Shown here piece after piece: positions 20,901-31,131 of a DNA stretch of 64,000 nt. The position numbers and the translations under genes are program-made. The stretch comes from Sacculina carcini. Its lineage: Eukaryota; Arthropoda; Thecostraca; Sacculinidae. Position 1 is the first letter of the stretch. Every line of letters begins with the position of its first letter. Under the pieces are notes generated by a model. The model ran no database searches. It was not told the origin of the DNA and worked only from the letters and a program-made list of their open reading frames with translations. The stretch is from NCBI GenBank assembly GCA_916048095.2, contig OU696589.1, positions 6,506,683 through 6,570,682 on the forward strand, written 5' to 3'.

Positions 20901-21005
20901 CAATGTCGACCTGGTAACTGTGAAACGAGACGGGCAAAACGGTGTAGCTTCAGCTATTGTAGCTTCCTCACTCACTCCAACAGTAACAGGAACACCAGGC
21001 TGCAT
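11088..21005 (-). CDS. SLC6-family (neurotransmitter:sodium symporter-like) transporter, divergent
   Basis: Twelve-TM plasma-membrane transporter fold. Exons (minus): 20551-21005, 19319-19494, 17997-18131, 17085-17307, 16503-16635, 14858-14992, 13915-14149, 13508-13638, 12522-12680, 11996-12196, 11088-11282; all phases fit, 725 aa. Family marks: TM1 LWRFPYLCHKFGAG, IGQ and CPLLKGVG around TM2, EL2 LPWSHCETTWSRPTC with its disulfide cysteines and N-glycosylation sites NLT and NAT, VLRLSAGI, the ASEGLRLILQP block, and PQVWAAILFLLMLIIFLESQ (TM8). Odd: the usual GNVWRFPY is TTLWRFPY, the TM7 ion-site Asn/Ser are replaced, the TM6 QxFFS segment is HSACC, and the TM8 DS pair is ES, so Na+/Cl- coupling may be altered. 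The N-tail (about 165 aa) is Ser/Thr-rich with an RFTV motif. The substrate cannot be read from sequence. The first ATG (21005) is chosen because exon 1 then joins in phase. Confidence 0.92.
11445..11778 (+). mobile_element. tRNA-Val-derived SINE, copy A (SLC6 intron 10)
   Basis: Head matches tRNA-Val: GTGTAGTGGTAGCAC (A box), an anticodon stem CCCGC/GCGGG around loop CTCACAA (anticodon CAC), and GGTTCAAAACCC (B box). Body of about 250 bp shared with the other six copies; the tail is CACCTTAATCTTAA. Antisense to SLC6. Confidence 0.88.
12696..13027 (-). mobile_element. tRNA-Val-derived SINE, copy B (SLC6 intron 8)
   Basis: Full-length copy, sense to SLC6. The tRNA head ends at 13027 and the 3' tail is next to a short TG run that leads to the exon 9 acceptor 15 bp away. 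The anticodon-loop region has changed (TTACAAG). Confidence 0.88.
13176..13429 (+). mobile_element. hAT-type MITE family 1, copy 1
   Basis: Starts CAGTGGTTCTTAACC and ends with a decayed copy of its inverse. Flanked by CTCTAGAC and ATCTAGAA (6 of 8 bases), an old 8-bp target duplication. No transposase. Related copies at 38880-39140 and 43474-43711, and a diverged one near 21480-21660. Confidence 0.8.
13719..13880. repeat. 57-60 bp tandem repeat x3 carrying CACGTG (SLC6 intron 7)
   Basis: Three units share GAAAACACGTGAC, CAATGGATCTTAC and a GATAAATTTA stretch. The CACGTG E-box is kept in every unit while the spacer has diverged. Confidence 0.75.
15180..15335. repeat. 26-bp minisatellite with a dyad in each unit (SLC6 intron 5)
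   Basis: About six units of TCCTTGATTATCAAGAC plus TTTTTGAAA. Each unit contains the near-perfect palindrome CTTGAxTATCAAG, so a chain of small hairpins is possible. Confidence 0.8.
15336..16175. other. SLC6 intron 5, AT-rich unassigned part
   Basis: About 840 bp, very A/T-rich towards 15790-16130 (TTATTATTAG runs). One palindromic TGACGTCA lies near 15440. No gene recognised. Confidence 0.5.
16176..16433 (+). mobile_element. LINE 3' UTR/tail, copy 1
   Basis: The end, from about 16338 (GGGGGGCCACCGCACAGAGT) through CTCTTCCCCCATGCTACTGG to an (ATA)n tail, recurs inverted at 59125-59232. A shared 3' end with a microsatellite-like tail is typical of non-LTR retrotransposons. Coding part absent; family not identified. 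Confidence 0.6.
17318..17835 (-). repeat. CACCACAGATACACA minisatellite upstream of SLC6 exon 4
   Basis: About 25 irregular units of ACACCACAGATACACAC. On the sense strand it is a TGTGGTGTGTGTATCTG array ending about 10 nt from the exon 4 acceptor (GATAG). A pure (CA)n at 17896-17941 follows towards exon 3. Confidence 0.88.
18180..18967 (+). mobile_element. 5'-truncated LINE (CR1/Jockey-like reverse-transcriptase C-terminus)
   Basis: The plus-strand frame gives IESFQSVINQSCRFVFK, a TGA stop at 18481, then LKSLGWLQIK and AYKALHSAHPPPYL, and ends with FHAPRLFNQLASHI. This is the usual end of CR1/Jockey-group reverse transcriptases (AYKALHGLAPPYL type). The 3' end is the microsatellite tail (ATACAA)n at 18950-18967. 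Lies antisense in SLC6 intron 2. Dead copy. Confidence 0.8.
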
Positions 21006-23146
21006 CGTGAGCACAAAACGCACGCGCACCCAACAGCACCACAATGAGAAGTCACGAGCGCACGTAATTACACCACGCGCCACTCAAATTGAACTACCCA
21101 AGAGTTTGAGAGATAACGCGAACAGCTAGCTCCTCCCCTCACAAAGCTTACAAAACGTCCGCCAGGTGTCGCATATGAATCGCATTCACATGAATTTCGT
21201 TGCGCAGCTAAATTGTTAAACAACCTGTTTTTAAAAACTTAACATCACCTGCATTGGTGGAATCTAGTCCTGATTAAGTTGTAAATCATTAATATTTTAT
21301 GCATGATATGAATATATTATCAAATATAAAATACCATATTGAATGAAAAAGTGCCAACTGATTATATAAAAAATAATTTATAAAGAACGCTTAAAAAACG
21401 CCCAAAAAAGTTTCTATATTTTTCATAGATTTTAGGTTAGGTTAGGCTTAGCGTTCTAATGTAATGTGCTGCCTTTGCATGAGGCGAGGGACTGGAAAAA
21501 AATCGTTAAATCAATTTTTATCAATCTAAAGTTCTTTGACAGCTGCTGCTTCAAGTTTAATTTGGTTGAACAACCGAATTTGTTGAATTTTTCAGATATG
21601 CTGTGGAAAATTAGCATATTTGGCTCATTGAAGAAGTGAGGAATGTGATAAAAAAGAATGTGAGAAAAAAGGGACGGTAGCCGCAACCAATCACATCGCT
21701 GTGTGGTACCGTGGTTGGTGGTCGCGTGACACAAGGATAGCACACGCGCACACACTGGCATTGTGTGTTCGATAGCACAGCACCAAATGCATCTATGTAG
21801 AGCACTCGCCATAAAGACTGCCAAGCCAACATGACAAGCTTCAACATTTTTTAGAGTTCGGCTTTACTGCTGCAAACAACTTCAAATAATTGTTTGATTG
21901 TTGAAACCTAAACTAAAAACAGTAAATATAAGCACAGCAGATAGATAATCACAACACTTTTACCCAATTGTTGTACTGTTTCTGTACTTTTTGTACTGTA
22001 CTATTTCTGCTGCACTGTTTGTGTAATGTTGTTGTGCTGCACTGTTTGTAACATCTGTTAGAACATCCTCTTCTATTGAACCAAGAAGTTCAATAAAAGA
22101 GGTCAAGAAAGCGTACTTTTTCTGTAGAATTTGTTGATATAAATACTATCGCAAAGACGGTGCATAATGGTGCATGAACATGACTGATTTACCCAAAGAT
22201 TCAGACCCTACCAAAATTAACTCAGCCCCTCCCAATTCTGCCCCTCTTAATTCTCCCCTCATCTCCACCTGGATCTGCCACTGTTCACTGATCCACATCA
22301 TCACACACTCTTTCTTCCACTAGCAGCTACATACGCGCAAACATTTTCACGTTTACACCAATGTTATTTAACCGTTTACTCAGTGTTCGCGTCTCTTTCA
22401 AATCAGCTCTCAGCTCTCGCACCCCCTGGAATCTTGTTAGCTAAGGTGGAAATGATAAAAATACAACCGACGTAATAAGAAATCACTTTCATTCAATATT
22501 CATTCATACAACTTGAAGTTCCATTACATTTCCTTAGAATTTTTGTTCCAAGAGAGAATATAATGCATAGGTAAACATATATTGTCCTTGGTTTTTTACA
22601 ATACAAAAATCGCAGTTATTAGGAACCAGACTCACGCCCTTTTCCTTGTCATGACCTCCTTCAACACAATGCGAGTCCTTGTGGCGCCCCAGAAACAGTC
22701 CTTGGATCCCCTAGAAATCCTTGTGGCCCCATATACACATGAATTGTCGTATATCTTTCGTGGATAGTGAGAAAACATGGTGTCTACCCATTTTTTTAAT
22801 TTCGGTCCTATGGCCTCCCAAAAGAACTTCATGACCCACGGTGAAAAGCACTGATTTAGACAACATTTATGCGTCATCCTGGATGTTATGGGTGACGACT
22901 TCAAAGGACTACACTCCATCACATGACTGATCATGTTCGATTGCACAATCAAATGTCAAATGTTATCATTACACAACGCTAAGGTGTTAATTATGTATTC
23001 AACGGACATCTTACGGATTCCTTATCCCTTCAACAATACGTCCAAGGCAAGACACATGATCAGATGGCGAGTATTTAAGATTACGTTGTTTAGTTTATTC
23101 AAATGCAATTGGAGACAGCATGTTTTTGAAACCAAGTCATCTAACA
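21006..23146. other. Upstream region of SLC6 and the LRR gene, with decayed MITE pieces
   Basis: No gene recognised. 21480-21660 is a strongly diverged relative of MITE family 1 (shares the TTTATCAATC, TTTGTTGAATTTTTCAG and GAAGAAGTGAGGAAT segments). 22080-22290 resembles the MITE at 33816-34064 (TTTGTTGATATAA, GACGGTGCATAATGGTGCATG, GGATCTGCCACTG). 22600-22855 looks like another old element ending in a GTGAAAAGCACTG terminus. Confidence 0.5.
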
Positions 23147-23154
23147 GGCTACAC

Positions 23155-23405
23155 CAGAGCCGTTGCGAGGACTTATGCCCCCCCCGAAGGCAACACTTGG
23201 GGCCCCCATTATAAATAATGCACCAAATAATGAATTTATTTATTTGACAATCACATAATATAAGCTCAGGTGAAAACATCTGAGCAAAAAGGTAAAGGAT
23301 ACATAATAAATATGATAAATTGTAATATCATAGGTGAAGCAACGGGACCCTCAACATTCGGGGCCCCCCGGCCGGGGGGTACGGGGGGCGGTTGCTACGG
23401 CTCTG
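23155..23405 (+). mobile_element. hAT-type MITE family 2, copy 1
   Basis: 251 bp with terminal repeats CAGAGCCGTTGCGAGGA and its inverse (GGTTGCTACGGCTCTG), flanked by a perfect 8-bp duplication GGCTACAC. G/C-rich ends, AT-rich core, no coding capacity. About 85-90% like the copy at 25391-25650 by eye. Confidence 0.9.
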
Positions 23406-23893
23406 GGCTACACGACACCAATGGCGAGCTCTTGACGCTCCAGACTTCGCACGCAGATAGCGACATTGGCGTGCCTCAGTTGGCTGTCTGGGCTGGGTCG
23501 GAGTTGAGTTGACAGTCAGACTTGTTGTTGTGTAATTATAGCGGCCAATAGTCGGTGCCAACCCGTCGAGGCCACGGTCAACGGGCCAAGGTCGATGGCA
23601 CGCATCAAACGTCCCATACACACACACACAAACAAACAAGTGGATTGGGAGGCAGCGCACCTGAGTCCCGATAGTGTGCGCGAAAAGCAGGTGTTCTCTA
23701 GCATGTAGAGTGGCTGGTGGATTTTTAGCCTTCTAGAAAATTATCCGACGAGTATCTTATTAGATTTGAGTGACAAGACAAATACATTTGCTCGACGTGT
23801 GGATCCCAGATGAGTTACAACGACTGGCGACGGAGTGCATCAGGATGACATCTCCTTGACATCTTCGATGAGATCAAGCAGCACAATCATATC

Positions 23894-25883
23894 ATGTTCA
23901 TAGGCACGGGACCGCCTTCGCTGGAAGCACTCTGCCGCTCATTCTGGCTGCGGACATTGACCAAACAGACACAACGAGGTGACGTCAAAAGCGACAGCAC
24001 GTGGCTCTCAAATTGGCGCCACTATCTGTCAAGGCTGCCAAGTACCCTGCGTCAGCGAATCCTGCACGAGTGGCTCGAGTTATGCGGTGATGGCGGCAAT
24101 AGAGGACGCGGTCGTTGCTCTAGGTATGACGACATCGACAGCTGTGCTCTGGCTGTGCTTCTCGACTCTACAATGGTGCTGTCTCATTGCATCTACATCA
24201 GCTTGCCTGCGGACGACATGCGGTTACCGGCCAGTTTGAGCATGGTTATGCAGAACGCCTCAGCCTTGCGACGACTAGTCGTGTATGTTAGAAACGGACG
24301 CGGCCAAATACTGGACGCACTGTTGAGGCAATGTCCCCGTCTTATCCACCTGCAGCTGATAGGAGCAAGCGACAATTGTCTGTCTGTCATCGCGTCCAGA
24401 TGCACTCAGCTTCAGCACCTGCTTGTCAGTGGGGAGAATCCAGAGGAAAAAGTCACTGATCAAGGACTCGTGGATATGGTGCAGCGACTCGCTGGATCAT
24501 ACCACCAGCCGTGTCTTGAAAGTATCATTCTAAACAGAACACATATCACTGAAATTGGCATCCGCTATTTGCTTCATTGCTTGCCCAGTACCAAGCACGT
24601 CGATCATCCAAGTGTTCAGAACATTTTGCTGGAGTATCCACAAGATGGCCGACCATTGTCGCTCCAGCGATTGCCGGAATTGGAGGCCAACGTGCAGCAA
24701 ATTCAGCGTCTGTCAACAACATGTCCGCTGGTGACGAAAATATCTCTTGAAATGCATCGTGCTTGTTCCTGCGTGACTACCGTGTCAAGCTTCACTAGAC
24801 TTCAACACTTGTCACTGCGGCTGGAGAAAGATTTTGACGTTCGAGCGTGCGATCTGCGCCAGCTTTTGATGTCATTGTCCGAGCGACTTACTGCTCTAGA
24901 ATTGTCAGGACACATTCCTGACTGGCTTCAAGTCTTTCGGTATTCGCTCTCGTGTGTCCATCTGGAGGTGCTCAAGTTATCCACGACGTCTTCTCAGGCG
25001 GAATCATCTGCCTTTGCCTCCGCTTCGTGGTGGTCTGTCGACGCTCATGTTCCCGTGCCCACCAGTCTGCAAATTCTCGAGTGCATCCGTCCCTTCTTCC
25101 CCGAAAGTATCAACACGCAAGGAAATCAGCGGGATGTGGCTGCGTTCAAAAGAGTCCTGGCAAATACGCCACGTGTTCGCTTTGTAAAAATCACACCGTT
25201 TCCGCTACACGATGACGACATGGAGTCGATTCTAGAACAAAACACGCTCCAGTACTTGGAAGTAAGTTTCGTCACCTACTCTCACCACATTTAAAACAAT
25301 GGTTCATTTTTCATGTTCGACACTGCCGAGCACACAGATGAAAAAATACATCACTGGTCATAAAACTCAACCAATTGGTTTATATACATTCAGACCCGTT
25401 GCGAGGAATTATGGCCACCCCCCCGAAGGCAGCACTTGGGGCCCCCATTATAAATAAATCACCAAATAATGAATGTATTTACTATACATAATCACATAAT
25501 ACAAGCTCAGTTGAAAACATCCGAGCAAAAAGGTAAAGGCTATGCATAATAAATATGATAAATTTTATTATCATACGTGAAGCAACGGGGCCCCTCAACA
25601 TTCGGGCCCCCCCCGGCCGGGGGTAACGGGGGGCGGTTGCTACGGCTCTGTATACATTTCCAGACTAATATCAATTCGATTTTGTTGTCTTTGTCATCAG
25701 GTGTTTGATGTGGCACCTACTCTGTTGAGTGAGCGCAGTGCACTTGCCATTATATCTACCTGTCCGGCTCTGAGACAGCTGGGTCACCTGAGTCAATGGC
25801 GCCACCTTTGTATATCGCAGCTTTCGGCAGTACGCTTGTGGGGTCGCATACGTTCCAGTGATGTTCGTCCTGTTGTCTTTTGA
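23894..25883 (+). CDS. Leucine-rich-repeat protein with ZER1/ZYG11-like N-terminus
   Basis: Two exons, 23894-25261 and 25701-25883 (donor GAA|GTAAGT, acceptor ATCAG|GTG, phase 0), 516 aa. An in-frame stop lies upstream of the chosen ATG. The first residues PSLEALCRSFWLRTL followed by LPSTLRQRILHEWLEL resemble the start of ZER1/ZYG11 substrate receptors of Cullin-2 (a BC-box-like SLxxLC and a hydrophobic helix). The middle holds irregular leucine-rich repeats (LIHLQLIGASDNCL, LQHLLVSGENPEEKVTDQGL, LTALELSGHIPDWL). The armadillo domain that ends ZER1/ZYG11 is absent; the protein stops soon after the last LRR. It could instead be an AMN1/FBXL-type protein. The intron carries a hAT MITE. Role in ubiquitin ligation is inference. 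Confidence 0.75.
25391..25650 (+). mobile_element. hAT-type MITE family 2, copy 2 (LRR gene intron)
   Basis: Starts CAGACCCGTTGCGAGGA, ends TTGCTACGGCTCTG, flanked by a perfect 8-bp duplication TATACATT. Inserted in the single intron of the LRR gene and makes up about 60% of it. Confidence 0.9.
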
Positions 25884-26020
25884 TCCACAGTGAACGTCAG
25901 GCTGGGAATTGCACACAAAATGAATCGCTAATCAATGGTTTCAATTGGCGCGACGCAAAATGTTATTGTTCAAAAGTTGCTTCGGTTTAAATGTGGACTT
26001 CGTGGACTTCGGACTTCGTG

Positions 26021-26362
26021 GACTCCGTGGTGCAGTTGTTAACACACCCGCCTCACAAGCGGGAGGTCCGTGGTTCGAAACCCGGCGGAGCAGAATTTCA
26101 TTGGGCGAATTCTGCAATCCCACAGCCCCTGTCCACCCAGCAGAAAATGATGGTACCAGATATCAGTCATGAGTTGTGCCATGCATTCTGGGGAGGTGGC
26201 CCTCTCTAACACGTTTTACGTCCTTGTGGCGCCATAGCGTGGAGATGGTCGGTTCTGCGGTGGCAGCGAGCTGCACGGGGCAAACCTGTGTGTTCATAAG
26301 CTTCGGCTTCTTCCCGTGTAGCAGCTGCCACTTAGGCATTTAACCTTTAACATTTAACCTTT
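26021..26362 (+). mobile_element. tRNA-Val-derived SINE, copy C
   Basis: Full-length. Head GACTCCGTGGTGCAGTTG, anticodon loop CTCACAA, B box GGTTCGAAACCC; 3' tail of TTAACCTTTAACATT repeats. Preceded by a short GTGGACTTC tandem. Intergenic between the LRR gene and ARL8. Confidence 0.9.
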
Positions 26363-26945
26363 ATATAAATGCACAAACCGTGTTTCCTACGTGAGTTTCT
26401 AGTTGGACTAGTGTATTCAAGTTAAGATGTCTTTTGTTTGCTAATAAGTTTACAACAAATGCCGTTTTATCCATGTACAATATAATAAAATTTGCAAAAA
26501 ACCAAGTATGCATTTTTGATATATTTGAAAATAATTTTGATAAAAGTAAATATCCGTAAAAAACATATCCAGACATTGAGTGATTAATTTTCACCATAAG
26601 CATGTGTATATTTCGTTTGTAGAGCACAATTAACATTATTTTTCAATGTTCGTGAATATAATGCATATATTTAAAATTGGCAAAAGAACAAAAAGAATTA
26701 TTTATTAAAAATTGTTTTAAAATTGTGAGTCGCAATGCAATTGGTTAAATATGCCGTATACTTATTTGGTTACATTTTACAAATTGAATGACAACAAATG
26801 ATCACATATATTTTGATCTGATCTATGATCTGGCGTCTTTAAAAAATCAATGTCTCAGTTGGAGACATTTAGTGGATGCACTTAGACAATTGAGCCATCG
26901 TAATCCAGTGTGGGTGTCGTCAACTCCTCAGTTAATTTCTTCAAA
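26363..26945. other. AT-rich region upstream of ARL8
   Basis: About 580 bp, AT-rich; presumably ARL8 promoter and 5' UTR. No TATA box or element could be assigned. Confidence 0.4.
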
Positions 26946-29900
26946 ATGATGGCCCTAGTGAATAGATTTTTAGAATGGATCAAAAGCTTATTTTGGAAAG
27001 AGGAAATGGAATTGACTTTAGTTGGGCTGCAATATTCCGGTAAAACCACGTTTGTGAACGTTACGGCGGTAAGTTGTATTGTTTTGCACGTTATTTCTTA
27101 ATTGGGCATGGATGTTTCATATCTGTAAGGGCCTCTGATCTCGTCAAGGGTTAATTTGTGACAGCAATTATTCAGTTTCGATATAAAATTTGGTGTATTA
27201 TGTGTATTTACATATTCGTAAATATCTTATTATAAATCGTATTATGGCGTATCAGCCAAATTGTGATAATTAATACGGATACTCTTATTTCATTTATTTA
27301 TTATTATTAGATATTTATTTCACGGGTGATTTTTTGAACTTCCATTGGTGAGCGATGACTCAGCGATGACTCAGGTGGTGAGAAATATCCACGTTATTTG
27401 TACGAGCTTTGTGTTGTTTTATATACCAGTATTTACAGTTTTGTCAGTTTGCTTTCTCTCAAAGTTTGGGCTAAAATATGGTTGCTTCGTCTACTGGCGC
27501 GTGTAATATACAAGTTGTCAGTTACTAGGGGTGTGTCTGTCGTATGGCTGCGGTTGGCGGTTCGAACCCGGTGTGGTTCTATTTATTTCTACCGCCCCTG
27601 CATTCATCATTGCTGTGTGTTTTACGGTTGGGAACGCGGCGGGTGTTGCTGTAACACTTCTTCAAACTTCCATTTGATCACTGATGTATAAAACTGTATT
27701 TTTTCTGGTACTTGGCAACAATACAAAATTGAATTTCAACTGCAAATAGTCCCGCATATTCAAAATTCTTATGCACGGGCCAATGATTAACAGGCACTTC
27801 TCTGTACGTGTATGTTAGTGTATTGCCCACAACACAAGACACAGTACAAAATATCAAAATAAACACAATGGAAAAAAAATTTGGTCGGGCTGACACTCTT
27901 TAACCAACTTGTTTTCATAATATAGCCATATAAACCTCATGAATTATCAGATAAAAAATTTCAGCATAACGCAGAATTTTTAACATATAATTTTGTGACA
28001 TCAGCAATATTTGTGAGCACAATACACAATAGTGCACTCAACAAAAACACACAATAATACACAATAGTGCACTCAACAAACACACACAATAATACACAAT
28101 AGTTGACTCAACAAATACACACAATAATACACAATAGTGGACTCAACAAACACACATAATAATACACAATAGTTGACTTAACAAATACACACAATAATAC
28201 ACAATAGTAGACTCAACAAACACACACAATAATACACAATAGTGGACTCAACAAACACACACAATAATACACAATAGTGAACTCAACAAACACACACAAT
28301 AATACACAATAGTGCACTCAACAAACACACACAATAATACACAATAGTGAACTCAACAAACACACACAATAATACACAATAGTGGACTCAACAAACACAC
28401 ACAATAATACACAATAGTGTACTCAACAAACACACACAATAATACACAATAGTAGACTCAACAAACACAGACAATAATACACAATAGTGGACTTAACAAA
28501 CACACACAATAATACACAATAGTGGACTCAACAAACACACATAATAATACACAATAGTGGACTCAACAAACACACACAATAATACACAATAGTGGACTCA
28601 ACAAACACACACAATAATACACAATAGTGGACTCAACAAACACACACAATAATACACAATAGTGGACTCAACAAACACACACACAATAATACACAATAGT
28701 GGACTCAACAAACACACACAATAATACACAATAGTGGACTCAACAAACACACAATAATACACAATAGTGGACTCAACAAACACACACAATAATACACAAT
28801 AGTGGACTCAACAAACACACACAATAATACACAATAGTGGACTCAACAAACACACACAATAATACACAATAGTGGACTCAACAAACACACACAATAATAC
28901 ACAATAGTGGACTCAACAAACACACACAATAATACACAATAGTGCACTCAACAAACACACACAATAATACACAATAGTGAACTCAACAAACACACACAAT
29001 AATACACAATAGTGGACTCAACAAACACACACAATAATACACAATAGTGAACTCAACAAACACACACAATAATACACAATAGTGGACTCAACAAACACAC
29101 ACAATAATACACAAGAGTGGACTCAACAAACACACATAATAATACTCAATAGTGGACTCAACAAACACACACAATAATACACTATTCGATGAGACACATA
29201 ACAACACACAACACTACTGCACAATAATGGTGTGTATGTATGTGTATGTGTGTGTGTATGTGTGTCAGTCTGGCCAATTCAGTGAGGATATGATTCCCAC
29301 GGTCGGCTTCAACATGCGCAAAATCTCCAAGGGCAACGTAACCATCAAACTGTGGGATATTGGCGGCCAGCCTCGCTTTCGTGCCATGTGGGAGCGCTAC
29401 TGCCGCGGTGTCAACGCCATCGTGTCAGTGACCTTTGACCTTTGACCTCGACCTGTGGTCATACTGTGTTTGTCTTTTGCATTGCACGCAAGTGGTCAGT
29501 GAGTTGTGTTCGGTTTCAGGAGAATGAAATTGGCCGGTTTCAGGAGAATATTTGAAACGGCTGGCCCAGTTTGTTTACGTTGCCATTGATGTTGCTGCGT
29601 ATTATCCCATGTTTATATACACACACACACACACACACAAATGTACATTTCTATACTTCTCTCATATCTCCCCCCTTTCTGATTTTGTTTGTATGACTGT
29701 GTGTGTGTGTGTGTGCGTGTTTGTGTGTTTGTGTGTGCTGTCTATTGCGATGTGTTTATGCGTGTGTGTATATCTGTCTGTATGTAAGTGTTTGTGCTTA
29801 CCCAAGTATAATAATTACCCCAGTATAACGCTCCCGCTAAGTTTTCAGGTTTTTTATGATTTTTTTTTAATTGTGTCAAAAAACTTATATTTCATGCATT

Positions 29901-31131
29901 TCAATCAGAATCCAACAAAGTCATTATCCTCATCACTTTCATCAAAAAGTTGTTGGGTATTTATTATTCGGCAGCTGAGCAAAACTAAGCGATAGCGGCG
30001 TTGCGACTTGTAGGCTCAATTAAGCAGATTTATCGACTCCTACAACTTCCCTTCCTGTATTATATTGACTGATAAATACCACAAACGTACCAATAGAATG
30101 TATTACACAATTTGATCTCTCCTTACACAGAATTTGACTTTGTAAACTGGTATTTCTCACATACTCAAATATAATGCTACTGACCCAACTTTTCATGTTG
30201 AAATTTGACACGAAAATGGGAGCTGAATATACTTGGCGGTGATTACGGTATCTTTGTTATGTGTATTATTTTCTCAACGTGTGTTTGCGTGCGTGTGTGT
30301 GTGTGTAGTTATATGGTGGACGCGGCCGATCATGATAAGTTGGAGGCGTCGCGAAACGAACTGCACAATTTACTGGATAAACCTCAACTGCACGGCATCC
30401 CCGTACTGGTGTTGGGCAACAAGAAAGACCTGCCTCACGCGCTCGATGAGAAAGGCATCATTGAGAGAATGTCAGTGCTGCGCCAACATCGCCACAAACA
30501 CACACACACACACACACAGAGAGAGATAGACACAAACATAAACACACATAGAGAGAGAGATAGACACAGAGAGAGAGAGAGAGAGAGACACACACACAAG
30601 CACATACACACAGACACACTCAGACACACTCAGACACACACAAGCACACACACACACACACACACACAAAGAGAGAGAGACACACACACACAAAGAGAGA
30701 GAGACACACACACAGAGAGAGAGAGACACACACACAGAGAGAGAGAGACACACACACACACATATATACACACACAGAGACAGTCTAACGAACTATGTCC
30801 GCAAATATTGCCCGCTTGAATCATAGAGAAGAAAAAAGGTTACGAACCATTGCTATATATATATATAGATGTGTGTTTATGTGTATGTTTGTGTGTGTGT
30901 TTGTATGTGTGTTTGTATGTGTATGTTTGTGTGTGTGTTTGTATGTGTATGTTTGTGTGTGTGTGTATGTTTGTATGTTTATGTGTGTGTGTGTGTCATT
31001 TGTCGTACAGGAATTTGACGGCGATTCAAGACCGCGAGATTTGCTGCTATTCGATCTCGTGCAAGGAGAAGGACAACATCGACATCACCCTGCAGTGGCT
31101 CATGACCAAGGCCAAGTCTGCTAATCACTGA
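26946..31131 (+). CDS. ARL8: ARL8, Arf-like small GTPase of lysosomes
   Basis: Small GTPase that recruits kinesin-1 adaptors and HOPS to lysosomes. Exons 26946-27068, 29269-29423, 30309-30470, 31011-31131; phases fit, 186 aa, the same length as human ARL8B. Sequence hallmarks: N-terminal amphipathic helix [20 protein letters not shown] (ARL8 is N-acetylated there rather than myristoylated), P-loop GLQYSGKTT, switch region [36 protein letters not shown], and [20 protein letters not shown]. Exon 4 begins inside the Met of [11 protein letters not shown]. The acceptors of exons 2, 3 and 4 all follow TG-rich tracts, and exon 3 is followed by a CA/GA block. Nothing broken; very likely functional. 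Confidence 0.97.
27400..28009. other. ARL8 intron 1, 5' part
   Basis: A GGCGGTTCGAACCCGG segment at 27554-27569 looks like a tRNA/SINE B box with a possible A-box-like stretch before it, but no second copy was seen in the window. Otherwise unassigned AT-rich sequence. Confidence 0.35.
28016..29185. repeat. 35-bp minisatellite in ARL8 intron 1
   Basis: About 33 head-to-tail units of AACAAACACACACAATAAT plus ACACAATAGTGGACTC. Units differ mostly at one site (GTGGACTC, GTGAACTC, GTGCACTC). Ends 80 bp before exon 2. Confidence 0.95.
30497..30780 (+). repeat. (CA)n/(GA)n block after the ARL8 exon 3 donor
   Basis: Begins about 25 nt downstream of the donor at 30471. Alternating (CA)n and (GA)n. 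Complementary to the TG tract upstream of exon 3 (30280-30306) and to the one before exon 4 (30866-30997). Confidence 0.9.

Noticed and set aside
21456-21847. 122-codon minus-strand frame with Cys/His
   Set aside because: Overlaps a diverged MITE family 1 copy; no domain pattern.
23270-23512. Frame across MITE family 2 and the following G+C-rich stretch as an upstream LRR-gene exon
   Set aside because: It starts inside a transposable element and ends in a stop; no phase-compatible splice to 23894 was found.
28016-29185. CRISPR-like regular array
   Set aside because: Units are contiguous 35-bp copies without unique spacers, inside an animal intron: a minisatellite.
30472-30819. Read-through C-terminus of ARL8 after exon 3
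   Set aside because: The extension is (CA)n translation; the donor at 30471 joins in phase to 31011 and restores the full family sequence.
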